From Brasenia schreberi (lineage: Eukaryota; Streptophyta; Magnoliopsida; Nymphaeales; Cabombaceae): 64,000 nucleotides of DNA. Location: the NCBI GenBank assembly GCA_036023115.1, contig JAYKKT010000079.1, forward strand, positions 16,207,501-16,271,500. The letters run 5' to 3'. Within the stretch, counting starts at the first letter, position 1. Every line of letters begins with the position of its first letter. The position numbers and the translations under genes are program-made. The notes beneath the pieces were generated by a model. The model made no database searches and was not told the DNA's origin. It saw nothing but the letters and a program-made list of their open reading frames with translations. This document shows, in pieces, positions 46,168-58,660 of the stretch.

Positions 46168-49100
46168 ATGTCCAAAGCGCCAGTACCAGACTCGCCAGCT
46201 CCGCCACCGCCACCACCTCCGCCGGCCGTGTATTTCCCCCTCCGGTGGGAGAGCACCGGGGACCAGTGGTGGTACGCCACGCCGATCGATCTGGCAGCCG
46301 CAAATGGGCACTACGAGCTCGTGCGTGCCCTCCTGGTGGCAGACAGTAACCTCCTCATCAAGCTGACCTCCCTCCGCCGCCTCCGTCGCCTCGAAACTCT
46401 CTGGGACGACCACTCGGACTTCCTTCACGCCCCCCTCGGCCGTGCCGCCATCGCCCGGGACCTCCTCCGCGACTGCGAGTCCCCCAATTCTGGCAATTCC
46501 CTCATCCGCGCTGGCTACGGCGGCTGGCTGCTCTACACGGCCGCGGCCGCCGGCGACTTCGACTTGATCCAGGAATTGCTGCAGCGGGAACCCTTATTGA
46601 TGTTTGGGGAGGGGGAGTATGGAGTCACCGATATTCTCTATGCAGCAGCGCGAAGCAGGAAAGATGAGGTGTTCAGGATGCTGCTAGGCGCTGCGTTGAA
46701 TGTGGTTCCTGTGAAGGAATGTGGGAAGAATGGGCGTGGGGAGATGTGGGGAGTGTTCAGGATGGAAATGATGAGCAGGGCGCTGCATGCAGCGGCGAGA
46801 GGGGGGAATTGGGAGGTGCTGAAGGAGCTGATGTTTGAGTATGGGGATGTTATGGCGTGTAGGGATGTGCAGGGATGTACTGTTCTTCATGCAGCTGCTG
46901 GGAGAGGACAGGTTAAGGTAATTGCATGCAGCTTCCCCTGGATTTTCTCTTTTTTTGCCTTTTATATGGGTATGATACGGTTGCTTCTGTTTGGGTCTCT
47001 CTCTCTCTCTCTCTCTCTCTCAGCAGTGCTGGGAATAAACTCTTCATGTTCTTGCCTTTGCTTGTGGTATGATGGTTTTTAGTTGGTTTTTGTAAGCCAG
47101 TCTTGTTTACATCTTCAGAAGGAAAATCTACACCATCGAATTTTTAATGGATTTGGCAATGCTTCATAGTTTTATGTGATTCATTCATTCAGGTGACCCT
47201 TGTTACTAAGAGATATTATGCTGGTGAGATGGCCATTCCCATAATGTTTGCAGAACCTTGTCCATTGTCAAGTTATGATTCTTCAAGAATCTACTTTGTC
47301 AGTTTCCAAATCTCAAAGCTAAATGGGCAAAATATAATTTCCTAGAACGAGTTAACCGTGGCTTGTTGAATGATCTTCACAAGTTGGCATCCCAAATACC
47401 TGATGTTGCTGAGGACCTTTTAATGTTCTTTCAAAAGATAGCTGATGCTTTGAGAAATTTAACAAGTTTATACCGGCAAGCACCATGTATATTAGGATGA
47501 GTTTTTAAAGGATAAGAAGATTACTCTTAAGAAAACCGAATCATGGATATTTGCCTCGTAGATGTGACTTGAGTTTCTCATGGACATGAACTGTGGCCCG
47601 ACCCAAGGTCACAGTGCGACCGGCATTGGACACGAGGGATGTCCACACAGTTTAGGATTTTTGAGGTTACGTGAGAAATGTCAGTGTATTGTGGCCACTC
47701 TTTGTCATGGTGGAAATCTTTTCCGTGGTCTTGCATGTGGAGTAGGCATCTTTGACCGAACCATGTGAACCTTCTCTTCTTCCTTTTCCTTTTCTTCCCT
47801 TTACTTGTGCCTCCTGAGAAGCGATTTCTGTGACTGTGTGTGGTTCTGAATAGTATTTGAGAAACAATTTGTGATGCCAATGACATCTACTAACTAAATT
47901 TGATCGTGAACATGGACTAGTTTCAACCATCGATTCTTCCTGCTGCATCCAATCTATCACAGGAAACGGGTGAACTGTTGGTACTGTTTTGTGAACATGA
48001 CTTCTAATTCGTTCAATGTTGCAGGTGGTAAAGAATCTAGTTCAATATTTTGAAATTATTGATGCCAGAGATAACCAAGGGAACATGGCGTTGCATTTGG
48101 CTGGATATCGAGGTCACTTGGAAGTAGTGAAAGTGTTAGTGCTTGCATCTCCCTCCACATCAGCTGCTAGAAACAATACAGGTGATACTTTTCTGCACAT
48201 GACGGTTGCTGGTTTCAGAACCCCTGGTTTTCGAAGAATGGACAGACAAATAGAGCTGATGAAGGAGTTGGTTCGTGGAGAAGTGATCTATTTGCCGGAG
48301 ATAATCAATTTAAAGAACAATGTAGGAAGAACAGTTCTCCATCTGGCTGTGATTGGAAACATCCATTGCGATTTGGTTCAACTCTTGATGACCATTCCTT
48401 CCATTGATTTGAATGTTCGCGATGTCGATGGGATGACTCCCTTGGATCTGCTTAACCTTAGGCCACGGTCTGCGTCTTCTGAAATTCTGAAAAAGCAGTT
48501 AAGTTCAGCTGGGGGTACTTCGAATTCAGGGTTCCCCTCGAGCAGAGGTTCTCTTGTTTCACAGTTGAAGATGCATAACATCAGCTGCAGCAGCCCAGGA
48601 ACTTGCTTTAGGATACCAGACTCCGAAATATTTCTCTACACTGGTCTGGACCACACGCATGAAAAAACGGTGGAGAAGGTCTGCGGTATGAGGTCAAGTT
48701 CATGCTCAAATAGCAGCAACGAGGAGACCAGCCATTTGGATTTGATGGATGCAAACTATGGTCCCCCTCACAAATCTGGCAAATCTGTCAACTCCGCGGC
48801 AAATAGATTGAAGAGTCTTCTGGGCTGGTCTCGCAAGAAACTGAGATCCAAGAAACCAGGAAGAGAAGCACAAACAATTGATGATGGTGCAAGGAGTGAA
48901 GTTAAACATGGTGTTGAAGAACCTATGGAAGAGAAACACAGGAACTTTTATCACCAAGAGGACGCGCCAACTCCGCTGAGGCAAAGGTTCTCAAAGACAT
49001 CACTTCCAAACAACAAACGGGCGCTTGCTGTTAGGACCAATGTTCCTAGCCCATCATCAAAGAAAAAGATTGTAGCAGGACTTGTGCATGGAGTCATGCA

Positions 49101-49383
49101 AGGAATGCCACACTTGGCCTTGCCTTTCAAATCACCCTCAAAGCGCGGCGCAAAGCTGCCGTCAACCTCACCTTCAACCGATAAACTGAACGGAATTTTA
49201 TCTGATCATGAGACGAGAACTTCAAAAGCATCCAATGATGTATCATACGACAGATTGATCTCAAGTAGTAGGTCGATGAATCAGTACTTCTGTTTCGGTT
49301 CACATGGTCCACTCACAGATACCCACAGGACTAATCAGCAAGGAAATCGTTCATATGGGCATTCGATTCTCTCGGAAGCATGA
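46168..49383 (+). CDS. Plant ankyrin-repeat protein, two exons, complete
   Basis: Exon 1 is 46168-46917 (250 codons), GT donor at 46918. Exon 2 is 48025-49383, AG acceptor at 48023-48024, phase 0, stop TGA at 49381. The product is 702 residues. After a Pro-rich start (about 7-20) comes the conserved segment YFPLRWESTGDQWWY (about 22-36), marking a plant ankyrin family. Ankyrin units follow, such as PIDLAAANGHYELVRALL, LHAAARGGNWEVLKELM, TVLHAAAGRGQVK, MALHLAGYRGHLEVVKVL and TVLHLAVIGNIHCDLVQLL (about 38-400), ending DVDGMTPLDLLNLRPRSASS. The C-terminal 300 residues are Ser-rich and basic (RKKLRSKKPGRE; PSSKKKIVAG) and probably disordered. No transmembrane segment or signal peptide is seen. 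A protein-interaction role is likely, but no biochemical function is known to me. Exon 1 is strongly G+C-rich, exon 2 is not. The start is chosen because the family N-terminus follows directly in frame. Confidence 0.93.
46918..48024 (+). other. Intron of the ankyrin-repeat gene
   Basis: GT-AG, 1107 bp, separating two halves of an ankyrin unit (...GRGQVK / VVKNLVQYF...). It carries a CT microsatellite at about 46996-47021. Read through, exon 1 would stay open for 54 more codons before a stop at 47080-47082. Confidence 0.88.
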
Positions 49384-49958
49384 ACCATGAACCTGAAAGG
49401 CTAGAAGGTTTCTACTGAAGGCGTGAAGCAATTAATAGGTAGGTTATTGCTTTGATGCTTTTCATCTTAGTTTTACTATGATCTGTATAAGATGGATTGT
49501 ATAATGTTTGTTGGTTTTCAAGTGTGACTCGATTGGATCTAATGACCAAACTGCTGTATTTCCTTTGTCTTAATTGTAAATATGTGAACTTGTGCTTTTT
49601 AATTTATTAGTTTGTAACAGATCACGAAATGATGCTGTCTTCATACTCTGACATGCTTGTGCTCCATGTAATTGAGGTAACCGACTGCTAACATTGGTGA
49701 ACAAGGAATCGGTGCTATCAGGCAATATGGTTTTCTATTTGCCCGGATGACGCATGTTTTGAACACTTTCTTATAAAAGAGAACCAACGTGACAACACTG
49801 AATTAGAGAATCAAGTAAATGCATCTTGTGATTGTAGATGAAAGCATTCGTATGCTTCAGAAAATGAACAGACATGATTAGAAACTAAATTAGTTTACTA
49901 TCATGAAGTTGTTACTGAATCTACTGCTTTTCTGTTGCTCCCAAAGTGAAAAGAACTC
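49384..49958. other. 3' region of the ankyrin gene
   Basis: Probable 3' UTR and flank in A+T-rich sequence. No single poly(A) signal can be chosen by eye. Confidence 0.4.
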
Positions 49959-49966
49959 CTCTAAAC

Positions 49967-51066
49967 TAGGGGTGAGCAAAATTCGGGTCAAACTGAATTA
50001 CCAAACCAAACCGAAATGTCCCATTCGATTTGGTTGCATTACCTTTTGGTTCGTATTTGGATTCTTTTTTAAATGAAAATCAGTTTCTCGATTCGGATTT
50101 GGTTCCACACGCTCCAAAACATAACAACTGATTTCATTTAATATGAAAAATCTCGTGAAATTCCGTCCGCCCTCCTCTCTTTAATACCCTGGTTCTTCGC
50201 TGTGTTCCACCCTTCTCTTTGATGCCCTTGTGAAGTTCTGCGTCAAAGCTTGCAGCTGCCGTCTTTCATATCTACCATCTCCTGTGCCTGCATGCTCGGT
50301 GCCTCTTCTATCTACTAATATCTTTCTCGACCAAGAACATCTGCGTGCAGCACTACCATCTCTCTTTATCAAGCAACGTAGGTATGTACTCTTTGTATCC
50401 CTCTTTCTTGATTGTGATTTCATTCAAATTGGGGATTTGTATGATGTTTCATTTCGGGATATTGATTTAGTTCAATGTATATATTGTCGTGTCTATTCAT
50501 CTGGTTTTATTTAATTAGAAAGGGTTATCAAATTCACAATTTAATTATTATATTCTTTGCATACAGTTAATGGCTTTGGCTTTGGAGAAGTGGTGTGGTT
50601 GTTTGCCTTGTATTTATTAGTACCTTTTCCATTTACGTTGTAATTAATGCGTTCAATGCTCGTTCTATCCTTGAATTTGAAAGTGAATTAAACTTTCTAG
50701 TTCTGTTTTGTCCGAATTACACTTTCTAGTTGCAAAAGGACATTAATTCAGTGACTGTAATCTCTAACAATGAAGAACACCTCAATTTGAATTTTATCAC
50801 CTGTAATATGATTTAAATTAGCGCATGGACACAATTTAGGATAAGTTCCTGTTTTGTATATTCAAATGTCCAAGTAATTATATTTATAGTGGCATTTGAT
50901 ATTGAATATATCTAAAAAGCGGAATTATTGAATTAACTAAACCAATTTTTTCCTGTTCGGTTATATAAGTAATTGGGTTCGGATTTGGTTTCCAAATTTT
51001 GATAAATTCCGGTTATTGGCTTATTTGATTCGCTTATGCAACCAAACCAACCGATGCTTACCCGTA
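49967..51066. mobile_element. Non-autonomous hAT element with 8-bp target duplication
   Basis: Perfect 8-bp duplication ctctaaac at 49959-49966 and 51067-51074. Left end TAGGGGTGAGCAAAA, right end reverse-complemented TACGGGTAAGCATCGG; the ends are inverted repeats of the common plant hAT type. Both subterminal regions are full of 'ccaaaccgaa' / 'ttcggttt'-type sequence. No transposase frame was seen. The centre (about 50160-50390) is more G+C-rich and ends in a splice-donor-like aacgtag/gtatgt, unlike the element's ends. Confidence 0.85.
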
Positions 51067-51074
51067 CTCTAAAC

Positions 51075-53444
51075 CATCTTCTTTACTACTCTATTGAATG
51101 CTTCAGCTTTTTAAGTGTCACTGTGGAACTAATCTTAGAAACAAATCATGTTATTGAGAGTACTGAACTGAGTGATATATAGCCAAAAACAGATGAAACT
51201 TGGCATTCACCATTATCTGCCACATTATGAACGTTTTTGGTTCTAGCCAGTATATCAATGACTCTTTTACTGCCAGTGGCGTATTCATGTTAAGGCGATG
51301 CAAGGCGTCCGCCTCAAACCAAAATTTGGGGAAGAAGAAAAGGTCTCAATTATTCCCGTAAGGTGCAAGATGGTCTTGGGTGCAAAACCATGAGCCACTA
51401 ATTGAGCCACCAGTCGGTTGAGTGCCCTGCAACGGTGTCCAGCTCGCATACTATGCATTCACTGACTGGCATTTTGGCACACCAGTGTGAGCTAGTCCAC
51501 GCTTCACTCTTTACCTTGATCATTCAGACCACGAAAACCGGCAAGAAAAACCATTCTGCAATAAGAGCTTGTTTAGTTTGAATCAACATGAAAACATTTG
51601 TTTCACGCACCAGGAAAAAGATTTCTCATTCCTTGGCCTCTGAGTCGCCATCAACCTTCTGATTCAGCACTCCGGAAGGCTATCCACTCAATTTGGCATA
51701 TTTTTGTTGATCCTTTCCAATTGTAGCTATGGACTAGAACACAAGGTCCCTGATAAAAACACGGGCTAGACGACACACCCCAATAAGAATTTTTGATCCG
51801 TTGACACAATCTCTTTTGTCAGGTTGTGAGAATTGAGAGAACCATAAGGGCCGCCCATCTCTGATTTGAAGCACGAATGAATCGTGAGCTCTAACAAGTG
51901 ATGTCTCACTTTTTCGGGACCTTAAAATGGACCATTGATAATCTTCTTTTCAGTCGTAAAGTAAGATGTTGAGTGGCGTTTAAAAATGAGCACAGCGCCA
52001 CACTTGAACTCGCTACTGAGCTTTTCTCCCTTACTTTTGCAGTACTTGTCTAATCATAGCTCAAAATGCCCTTCTTATTTTTGGGTTCCCTTAACACAGA
52101 TTCTCAAAAATAGTCTTCAGACTCGATCCACTGAAGGAAGGGATCAAATGCAAGCCAAGGTCAACAGTTTAATATGATGGCCCTGAACACGAACGATCCC
52201 CACGTAAGGATTTCTCTCTCAAGCAGATCCACAAGTGGATGACAGAATCATGTACCTCCCCTCAGGAAGCCCAACTTACAAAGAACCCCAGCCTAAAAGG
52301 CTTTCATCGCTTGCAATGGTCGTCGGATCCTTTATACATGAAACACTTTCCCATTGCAAGTTGGATATTCCGAACAGTCCAACTAGGTCACCTTGGTATT
52401 TGCAAAATGAACTCGATAACATTTAACTTCCCTCCGAGCTACTCGCTGATCAAATCAAAAGCTTGGTTAACATGGCTCTATGGTTTTCACAGCACAATTG
52501 ATGGCACTTGATTTCAACTCTATTTTTAGGCATTTGAAACACCGTTTCTGGTAAAGAAGAGTTGATAACATTTTTTTCCCTTACCTCGCTTTCCTGTCAG
52601 CTGAAGGTGGTGATTGTATCCCAACCCAATTACTAATGAAGCCAAGGCACCAGTTTAACAGCATTTACTACTTCTAACATGTTTCCTACGTTACAGCGTT
52701 TGAAACCAATACCTGGTACACAAACGCTTAATGAAACCCCTTTATCAAAAAAAAATCAGTTCCCAATATTTGCTGCTATGATGATATTGATGGGGAATAC
52801 AAGTAAAATGCCTAACGTAGCATTGCATGTCACATAAAGGAGCGACGCCAATAAATAAAGGTTGAACTCAATCACCAAATCCCATAACTAAATGTTGGAA
52901 TTCGGGCGAGGAAACCAGGTTAGCCCGGTTGAAGCTCCTCGATCTGTTCTGCCAAACGTAATCTCTAGGCCAAGGATCAAGCAGCTTTGATAACCGAATG
53001 CCAGCAATAGCCAGCACTCGTGTATTTAGGACATGGACAAAACCCTTAGATTGCAAACTCGTGCATTAAATGAACTGAGTGAAATGGAATCAACATAAAG
53101 CATTGGGGGACTTTCATATGCAAGTATCTAGCTAATGGCATCACGGCAACAGACCAAAAAAAGGAAGACAACGTACATATGCAACGAAGAAGCGGGTGCA
53201 TTCAGGCCTTGTGGTTTGAAGGTCAGTGGGATCACCAGCAACTTGATAGGAATTGCACCCGGCCAGAGCTATGATGGGGCCAACAAGTCACGAGTTAATC
53301 TGCCTGCTGCCCTGGGTATGACAATGAGATCATTAAATTGATCAAGATCATGAATATACAAAAAAATGCTTTCAGCAAAAAAAAAAGCCAACCAACTAGG
53401 GCACCCATCAGAATGAACAGAGGTACCTAATAAATCTAGAGTTG
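51075..53444. other. Gene-free region, possibly an old retroelement
   Basis: Several short open frames (for example 52239-52511, containing KMNSITFNFPPSYSLIKSK) look like fragments of a decayed coding sequence, but no domain was recognised. A phrase at about 51278-51330 (agtggcgtattcatg...) resembles MITE ends seen elsewhere. Confidence 0.35.
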
Positions 53445-53730
53445 ATTTCAAGGCAGAAACTGGACCCTAATATAAGAAAGTTTAAAGTGCTTCCAATCAC
53501 TACCCAGGCAACTCTTCAACAAATACACCAAAATCACATACACCCTTACCCTGGTCAATTTATTTTCGAGCATCAGTGCCTTCATGTTTTGACAACATTT
53601 AACTGCTGGAATTCCAAGATGTCTACTTTGGTGCAGCCCGAGAAACTAAGGACCAAGCGATCATGCAACTTGCATGAAAATGACAGTTGAACGCATTAGC
53701 TTAGACAGCACATAAAAGCATATTAATATT
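53445..53730 (+). repeat. Direct duplication, copy 1 (about 286 bp)
   Basis: Repeated at 54426-54711 with only a few mismatches and no shift in register (offset 981 bp). No coding potential or terminal structure recognised. Confidence 0.9.
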
Positions 53731-54425
53731 TAAGCTATATGAATTCTACCACGACATAGGAATTGAAAAACACTAGCTTCATTCTTGAATTGGTAGTCTT
53801 GAATTTATTGCCATTTGGTAGCAGGCCATAAACGCAATAAAAACCACGGGCCTCTTTCAAGAAGATTTCAAGGAAAAGGTCCACCACATAATTTGTTTCT
53901 ACCTATGAAGGCAAGGTAAAGACTGACATAACACCACAAAGTGCAACGACGATGCTTCATTTGAGCTATGCATTTACCGCAGCTAACAGGACAGAGAACG
54001 ATCAAAGGAAAAACAATGAGACGTCTTGATACGTAGCACTGAATCATACCAATAAAGAAGTTACAACACAAGATAACGACAAGCAGAAAAACATGTTGCA
54101 TCTTGCGGAAGGAAATGACAAGACAAATGAGTCTGTACTGTAAAACTCGCCCATATGACTGGTCTGCCAATGGGAAATTTACAAGGGTAAGCAGAAAACC
54201 CTTGAAGTACATCCATCTGAAGTTCCAAGTGAAAAGTTCAACCACCAGTTGCACCTAGTACCTTCTAAGAACCAGTAGTGGTTCATGCTCCAACAGCATC
54301 TTATAGTCCTAACTCCTAAGTGAACATGAATGTTTGGAAAAGAAACTTAGACATCATAAAGGCAGGGATTCCATGATCCAACAGTAATTGAGCTTTCTGA
54401 ATTATAAGATGCTGTTGAAGTGCTT
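53731..54425. other. Spacer between the two duplicated copies
   Basis: Includes a 128-codon minus-strand frame (54254-53868) rich in Leu, Cys and Phe that matches no family I know and is probably chance. Nothing else seen. Confidence 0.4.
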
Positions 54426-54711
54426 ATTTCAAGGCAGAAACTGAACCCCAATATAAGAAAGTTTAAAGTACTTCCAATCACTACCCAGGCAACTCTTTAA
54501 CAAATACACCAAAATCACATACACCCTTACCCTGGTCAATTTATTTTCGAGCATCAGTGCCTTCAGGTTTTGACAACATTTAACTGCTGGAATTCCAAAA
54601 TGTCTACTTTGGTGCAGCCCGAGAAACTAAGGGCCAAGCGATCATGCAACTTGCATGAAAATGACAGTTGACCGCATTAGCTTAGACAGCACATAAAAGC
54701 AGATTAATATT
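54426..54711 (+). repeat. Direct duplication, copy 2 (about 286 bp)
   Basis: Near-identical to 53445-53730. Homology stops after 'agattaatatt'. Confidence 0.9.
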
Positions 54712-55879
54712 CGTTGTCAGTGCCTTCTTCTAGGCAGTTATGCCATATAATGTCTCTCAGACTTCAACAGTATTCTAGCAGTGTAGCACTCACACATACA
54801 CACAAACACAGAGAGAGAGAAAGGATAGACTGCAAGTCTGCAACAGGCTACAACTGCCTAGTATTCTCGTAATATTCTGTAACTACATGAACATGCAAAA
54901 AGAGGAATGAAAGAGCGCTCATTAGATGAAAACGCAATTGAAGACGTTGCATTGAAATTTACTTGAGGCATTATGTGTAAGCATCAAGGTACTTGACAAA
55001 CAGAAGTCATTAGCTCTACACTCATACAAAAGGCCATCAAGGGAACATTGATCTCATTAACCCTGGATGTGTTTTTTATATTAAACTCCCACTAACCAGT
55101 TCCTCCTACCTGAAGAAACCAAATATGTCGAGCGCTTCCATACATGAGCAAGATTGAATTTGTGACAGGTGAAGGACTTCAATAAGATCATAATAACTGC
55201 AAGCATTTCTCCAGCTGCCGGAAAGCTTATACATGTTGCAAAAACTGGATCTAGACTTTGCTGCAAAAGAATGTCTAATCTCAAAAGCATAACGCTTTTG
55301 ACAAAATCCAAACAAAACAATAAATCCTTCACTGAAACTTATATGGCACATCTCCTCAGCTACTGTCTTGTGCAAAGCAACAAGGGCTCTTATGATAGCA
55401 TCCTTGAATCATAAGTGAATGTTCAGTGTGCCCAAACAAAATGGTGGTCATTTTTAATTAATGGTATGCCAATTTAGCGGTTACCATGATTTTGCCCATG
55501 ACAGTTAAGCATGTCACTTGCCTGGAATCAAATCAGATGCAACCCACTATGATCTTACGAGAGTCTACATTTACTAAACGTGCCACTGGAAGTGCTATAC
55601 TTGACATAAAGCGACAAGCTGAAACATTCAACACAAGGCTATGTTCATTTTCAATAGGTAAGCAAACCTTCTGTAAGGGAGAAGGTGCAAATTACAGGAA
55701 GACACATTTATTATAGTTGACCAATTTGTTAAGTAAATCAAAGGAGTCAGATTACCCCCAAATTTCCGATACAGTACAAGCTCCAAACTTCCAATCTTTA
55801 AAATTCACGACACAAGCTCTAACTTTTAGTAGCCCCTGTATTTAGAATTGGAACTCCACCCATGTAACTTTTAATCTTT
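54712..55879. other. Gene-free region right of the duplication
   Basis: No gene recognised. Overlapping minus-strand frames at 55081-55375 have no known domain. It could be downstream transcript or intergenic sequence. Confidence 0.35.
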
Positions 55880-55900
55880 TGGTACAAACAGAACAATTGA

Positions 55901-57927
55901 AACTCCGCCCATGTAAGGGATCACCCTTGCATTGCCCAAGCCCGGATAATGGAGGAGGGTTGTGGCCCAGATAATGGAGGAGGGTTGTGTTAGGCTTCCG
56001 ACAGCCAGCGTAAAACTTTGTGAGATTTTTATACCATGGATTACACACATTATGATGTCCCAAGACCGGATAAAGGAGGAGGGTTGTGTTAGGCTTCCAA
56101 CAGTCAACGTAAAACTTTGTCGGACTTATTTACCATGAATTCTATAAGGGCTCAGTGAAAACAAAAAATCCATGTAACCAACCACATCTAGTATGGGAAA
56201 AGGCTTAGTTGTTGTTTTTGTTGTTGTTGGATTACACACATTATGAGAGGGTTCCCACATCAGGGACAGGTGTGGGTAAAGAAGTTAGTCATGTTACATG
56301 GGCGCCCGAATATAGTGAATAAATTACAGAGAGGGTCTCCGCATTTTCAATATGGACGGATGCGGGGTAAGGAAGCTAGTCCTAGATAATAAGATTTGTA
56401 TTGGTTCTTAGAATATCGGAACATTGTCTGCTAAGCTAATGGAGGTGATATATACTATGATTCGGAGAAAGATTCATATTCTATGTTTACAAGAGACAAA
56501 GTGGGTTGGAGAAAAAGCAAAAGAGATTGAGGATACAAGTTTTAAATTATGGTACTTAGGTAAGGAAAAGGCTCGAAACGGAGTTGGTATTATCATAAAT
56601 AAATATTTAAATGATAGCGTAGTAGACATGCAACGATATGGTGACCGAATCATGACAGTGAAATTAGTGTTAGGAGCAGAGGTTTTGAATATAGTTTGTG
56701 CTTAAGCACCCCAAGTAGGACTAGAAGATAGTATAAAGACGGCTTTTTGGAAAGAGTTAGATAAGGTGACTCAAAGAATTCCACAAAGGGAGATTATTTG
56801 TTTAGGAGGAGACTTAAATGGACATGTCGATTTCCTTCTTTGCTTTCTTATAAGCCTCTAAAGTTTCACTAGTTTTCTTAGCATAATGTAATTTATAACA
56901 TGCCCTCCTTGCGTTGATTTTATTTTGCTCTACTTCGCTCCACCACCAAGCTTCTTTTTATTCCGATACACTTGCCTTAGATACACACATCTTTCGTCAC
57001 TTTCCTAATATGTATAACCATATTGTTCCACATATCACAAGGTGTACCAACATAATTCCAAATCTCTCCTTAAAGGACCTTTTGTTTAAATATATCTTCT
57101 TTCTCGCTTTTAAGGTTCCACCATTTAGTCTCAATAGCTCGATGCACTTTTTTATTCTTTGTCCATTTTTTTATTTGTAAATCCATAACTAAAAGTCAAT
57201 GTTGGATGGTTAAGCTTTCTCCGGGATTTACCTTGCAATCTTTACAACACCCTTTATATTTTTTCCTACAAATAAAGTAATCAATTTGTGTTTGTGATAA
57301 GGCACTCTTATAAGTAATTAAATGTTCATCTCGTTTTTTGAAGATTGTAATGACTATGGTTAAAATGGAGAGTAGCATAAGGTATTCTTTGTGATAGAAG
57401 ATATGATTAAAGTTAAAATATAAATATTATAGAGCAACAATTAGACCTGCCATGTTTTATGGTTCTGAGTGTTAGGCAGTTAATCAACATGTACAAAAGA
57501 TGTATGTGACAGAAATGAAGATGTTGAGATGGATGAGTGGTCATAAAAGAAAAGACCGTATACATAATGAGGTTAATAGAAACAAATTAGGAGTGGCACC
57601 AATAGAGGCTAAAATGAGAGAATATCATTTAAGATGGTTTGGACATATAAAAAAAATGAGAGAATATCATTTAAGATGGTTTGGACATATAAAAAGAAGA
57701 TCAAAAGAAGAACATGTAAGAAATTATGAAAAACTAAATTTGAAAAGTACTAAAAGAGGTAGAGGACGACCACAAAAGTGTTGGAAAGAAACAATAAAGA
57801 ATGATCTAGCTTATTGTCAGTTAACTACTAACATGGCACATGATAGGACTCGGTAGAAACAAAGAATCCATGTAGCCAACCCCGTCTAGTATGGGAAAAG
57901 GCTTAGTTGTTGTTGTGGTGGTGGCGG
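55901..57927 (+). mobile_element. RTE-type LINE copy 7, rearranged: nested mini-copy and internal inversion
   Basis: Flanked by an imperfect ~20-bp target duplication (ggtacaaacagaacaattg near 55881-55899; ggtgcaaacggaacagttgg near 57929-57948). It begins at the family 5' terminus and ends in TTG then GGT repeats. From 56395 to about 56828 it encodes the N-terminal endonuclease ([51 protein letters not shown]). From about 56829 to 57356 the sequence is inverted: read on the minus strand it is endonuclease C-terminus ([16 protein letters not shown]) and linker. From 57357 it returns to plus strand with the RT C-terminal region, itself holding a 36-bp tandem duplication (REYHLRWFGHIK twice). 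The middle of RT is absent. A 173-bp mini-copy is nested at 56056-56228. Confidence 0.88.
56056..56228 (+). mobile_element. 173-bp mini-LINE nested in LINE copy 7
   Basis: A perfect 18-bp target duplication (ggattacacacattatga at 56038-56055 and 56229-56246) brackets it. It consists of LINE 5' UTR sequence (accggataaaggaggagggt...) joined near 56150 to the last ~75 bp of the LINE, including the tail (ggaaaaggcttag plus TTG repeats). All protein-coding sequence is missing. Confidence 0.88.
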
Positions 57928-57948
57928 TGGTGCAAACGGAACAGTTGG

Positions 57949-58652
57949 ATTGATTACTCGCGATACATGCTGAGAAGAGCTCTTGTCAATGAATATTTTG
58001 AGAACAAATTGCCACTACAATGTCATAAAGAAATAGCACACAACTTTTTCCGTGCAATACATCAACGGTTTAAGAACATATGTCAGAAACTTTCTCAAAA
58101 AGGGACTTTTAGTAGGTTTGATGTCCTTTTGATTTCATCAATGGATGCAATACGAGATCTCTTTTGCAAATACGTCCCTAGGTCTTCTCAGATCATATTT
58201 GTCTAAAGAAGCATCTTCAAGCATGATTTCCACTTGGTATCAGCACTTGGCCAAAACAATTATTTACAGAGACATGTTAAATTTTCCAACCAAAAAGAAA
58301 ATATCCTCGACTCAACAAAATGGACAGAATAAATATATTTTCCAAAGTTTAAAAAGATAAGGATTTACTTGAATAGGTGAGCAGCCTGTCCAAGAAATCG
58401 ATGATTAACAACTTGAGAAAAATACAAAGGGAAATAAGTTTAGTTCTTTTAATATATATTAAATACACTAAACAAAGAAATAGCATAAATCTTAACTTCA
58501 TTATACATATATTAGACCGAAAGGTAGCACACCGCATATACATGACAAAAATAAATACTATCATGCCTCTTAAACAGAGATGAATAAGTATCACATTGAA
58601 GGAAAACAAACAATCAATTTAACTATTAATCAACTACTAAAATGTCTAAGTA
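57949..58652. other. Spacer between the LINE and the hAT element
   Basis: No gene or repeat recognised; open frames are short and without domains. Confidence 0.4.
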
Positions 58653-58660
58653 CTGAAAAG

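Noticed and set aside
45939..46428. Overlapping minus-strand frames across ankyrin exon 1
   Set aside because: Shadows of the G+C-rich, Pro-rich plus-strand exon.
47578..47960. Frames in the ankyrin intron on both strands
   Set aside because: The intron is precisely defined by GT-AG sites joining two halves of an ankyrin repeat; the frames show no domain.
53868..54254. 128-codon minus-strand frame rich in Leu/Cys/Phe
   Set aside because: No domain, no homologue known to me and no splice context; kept only as a remark in the spacer entry.
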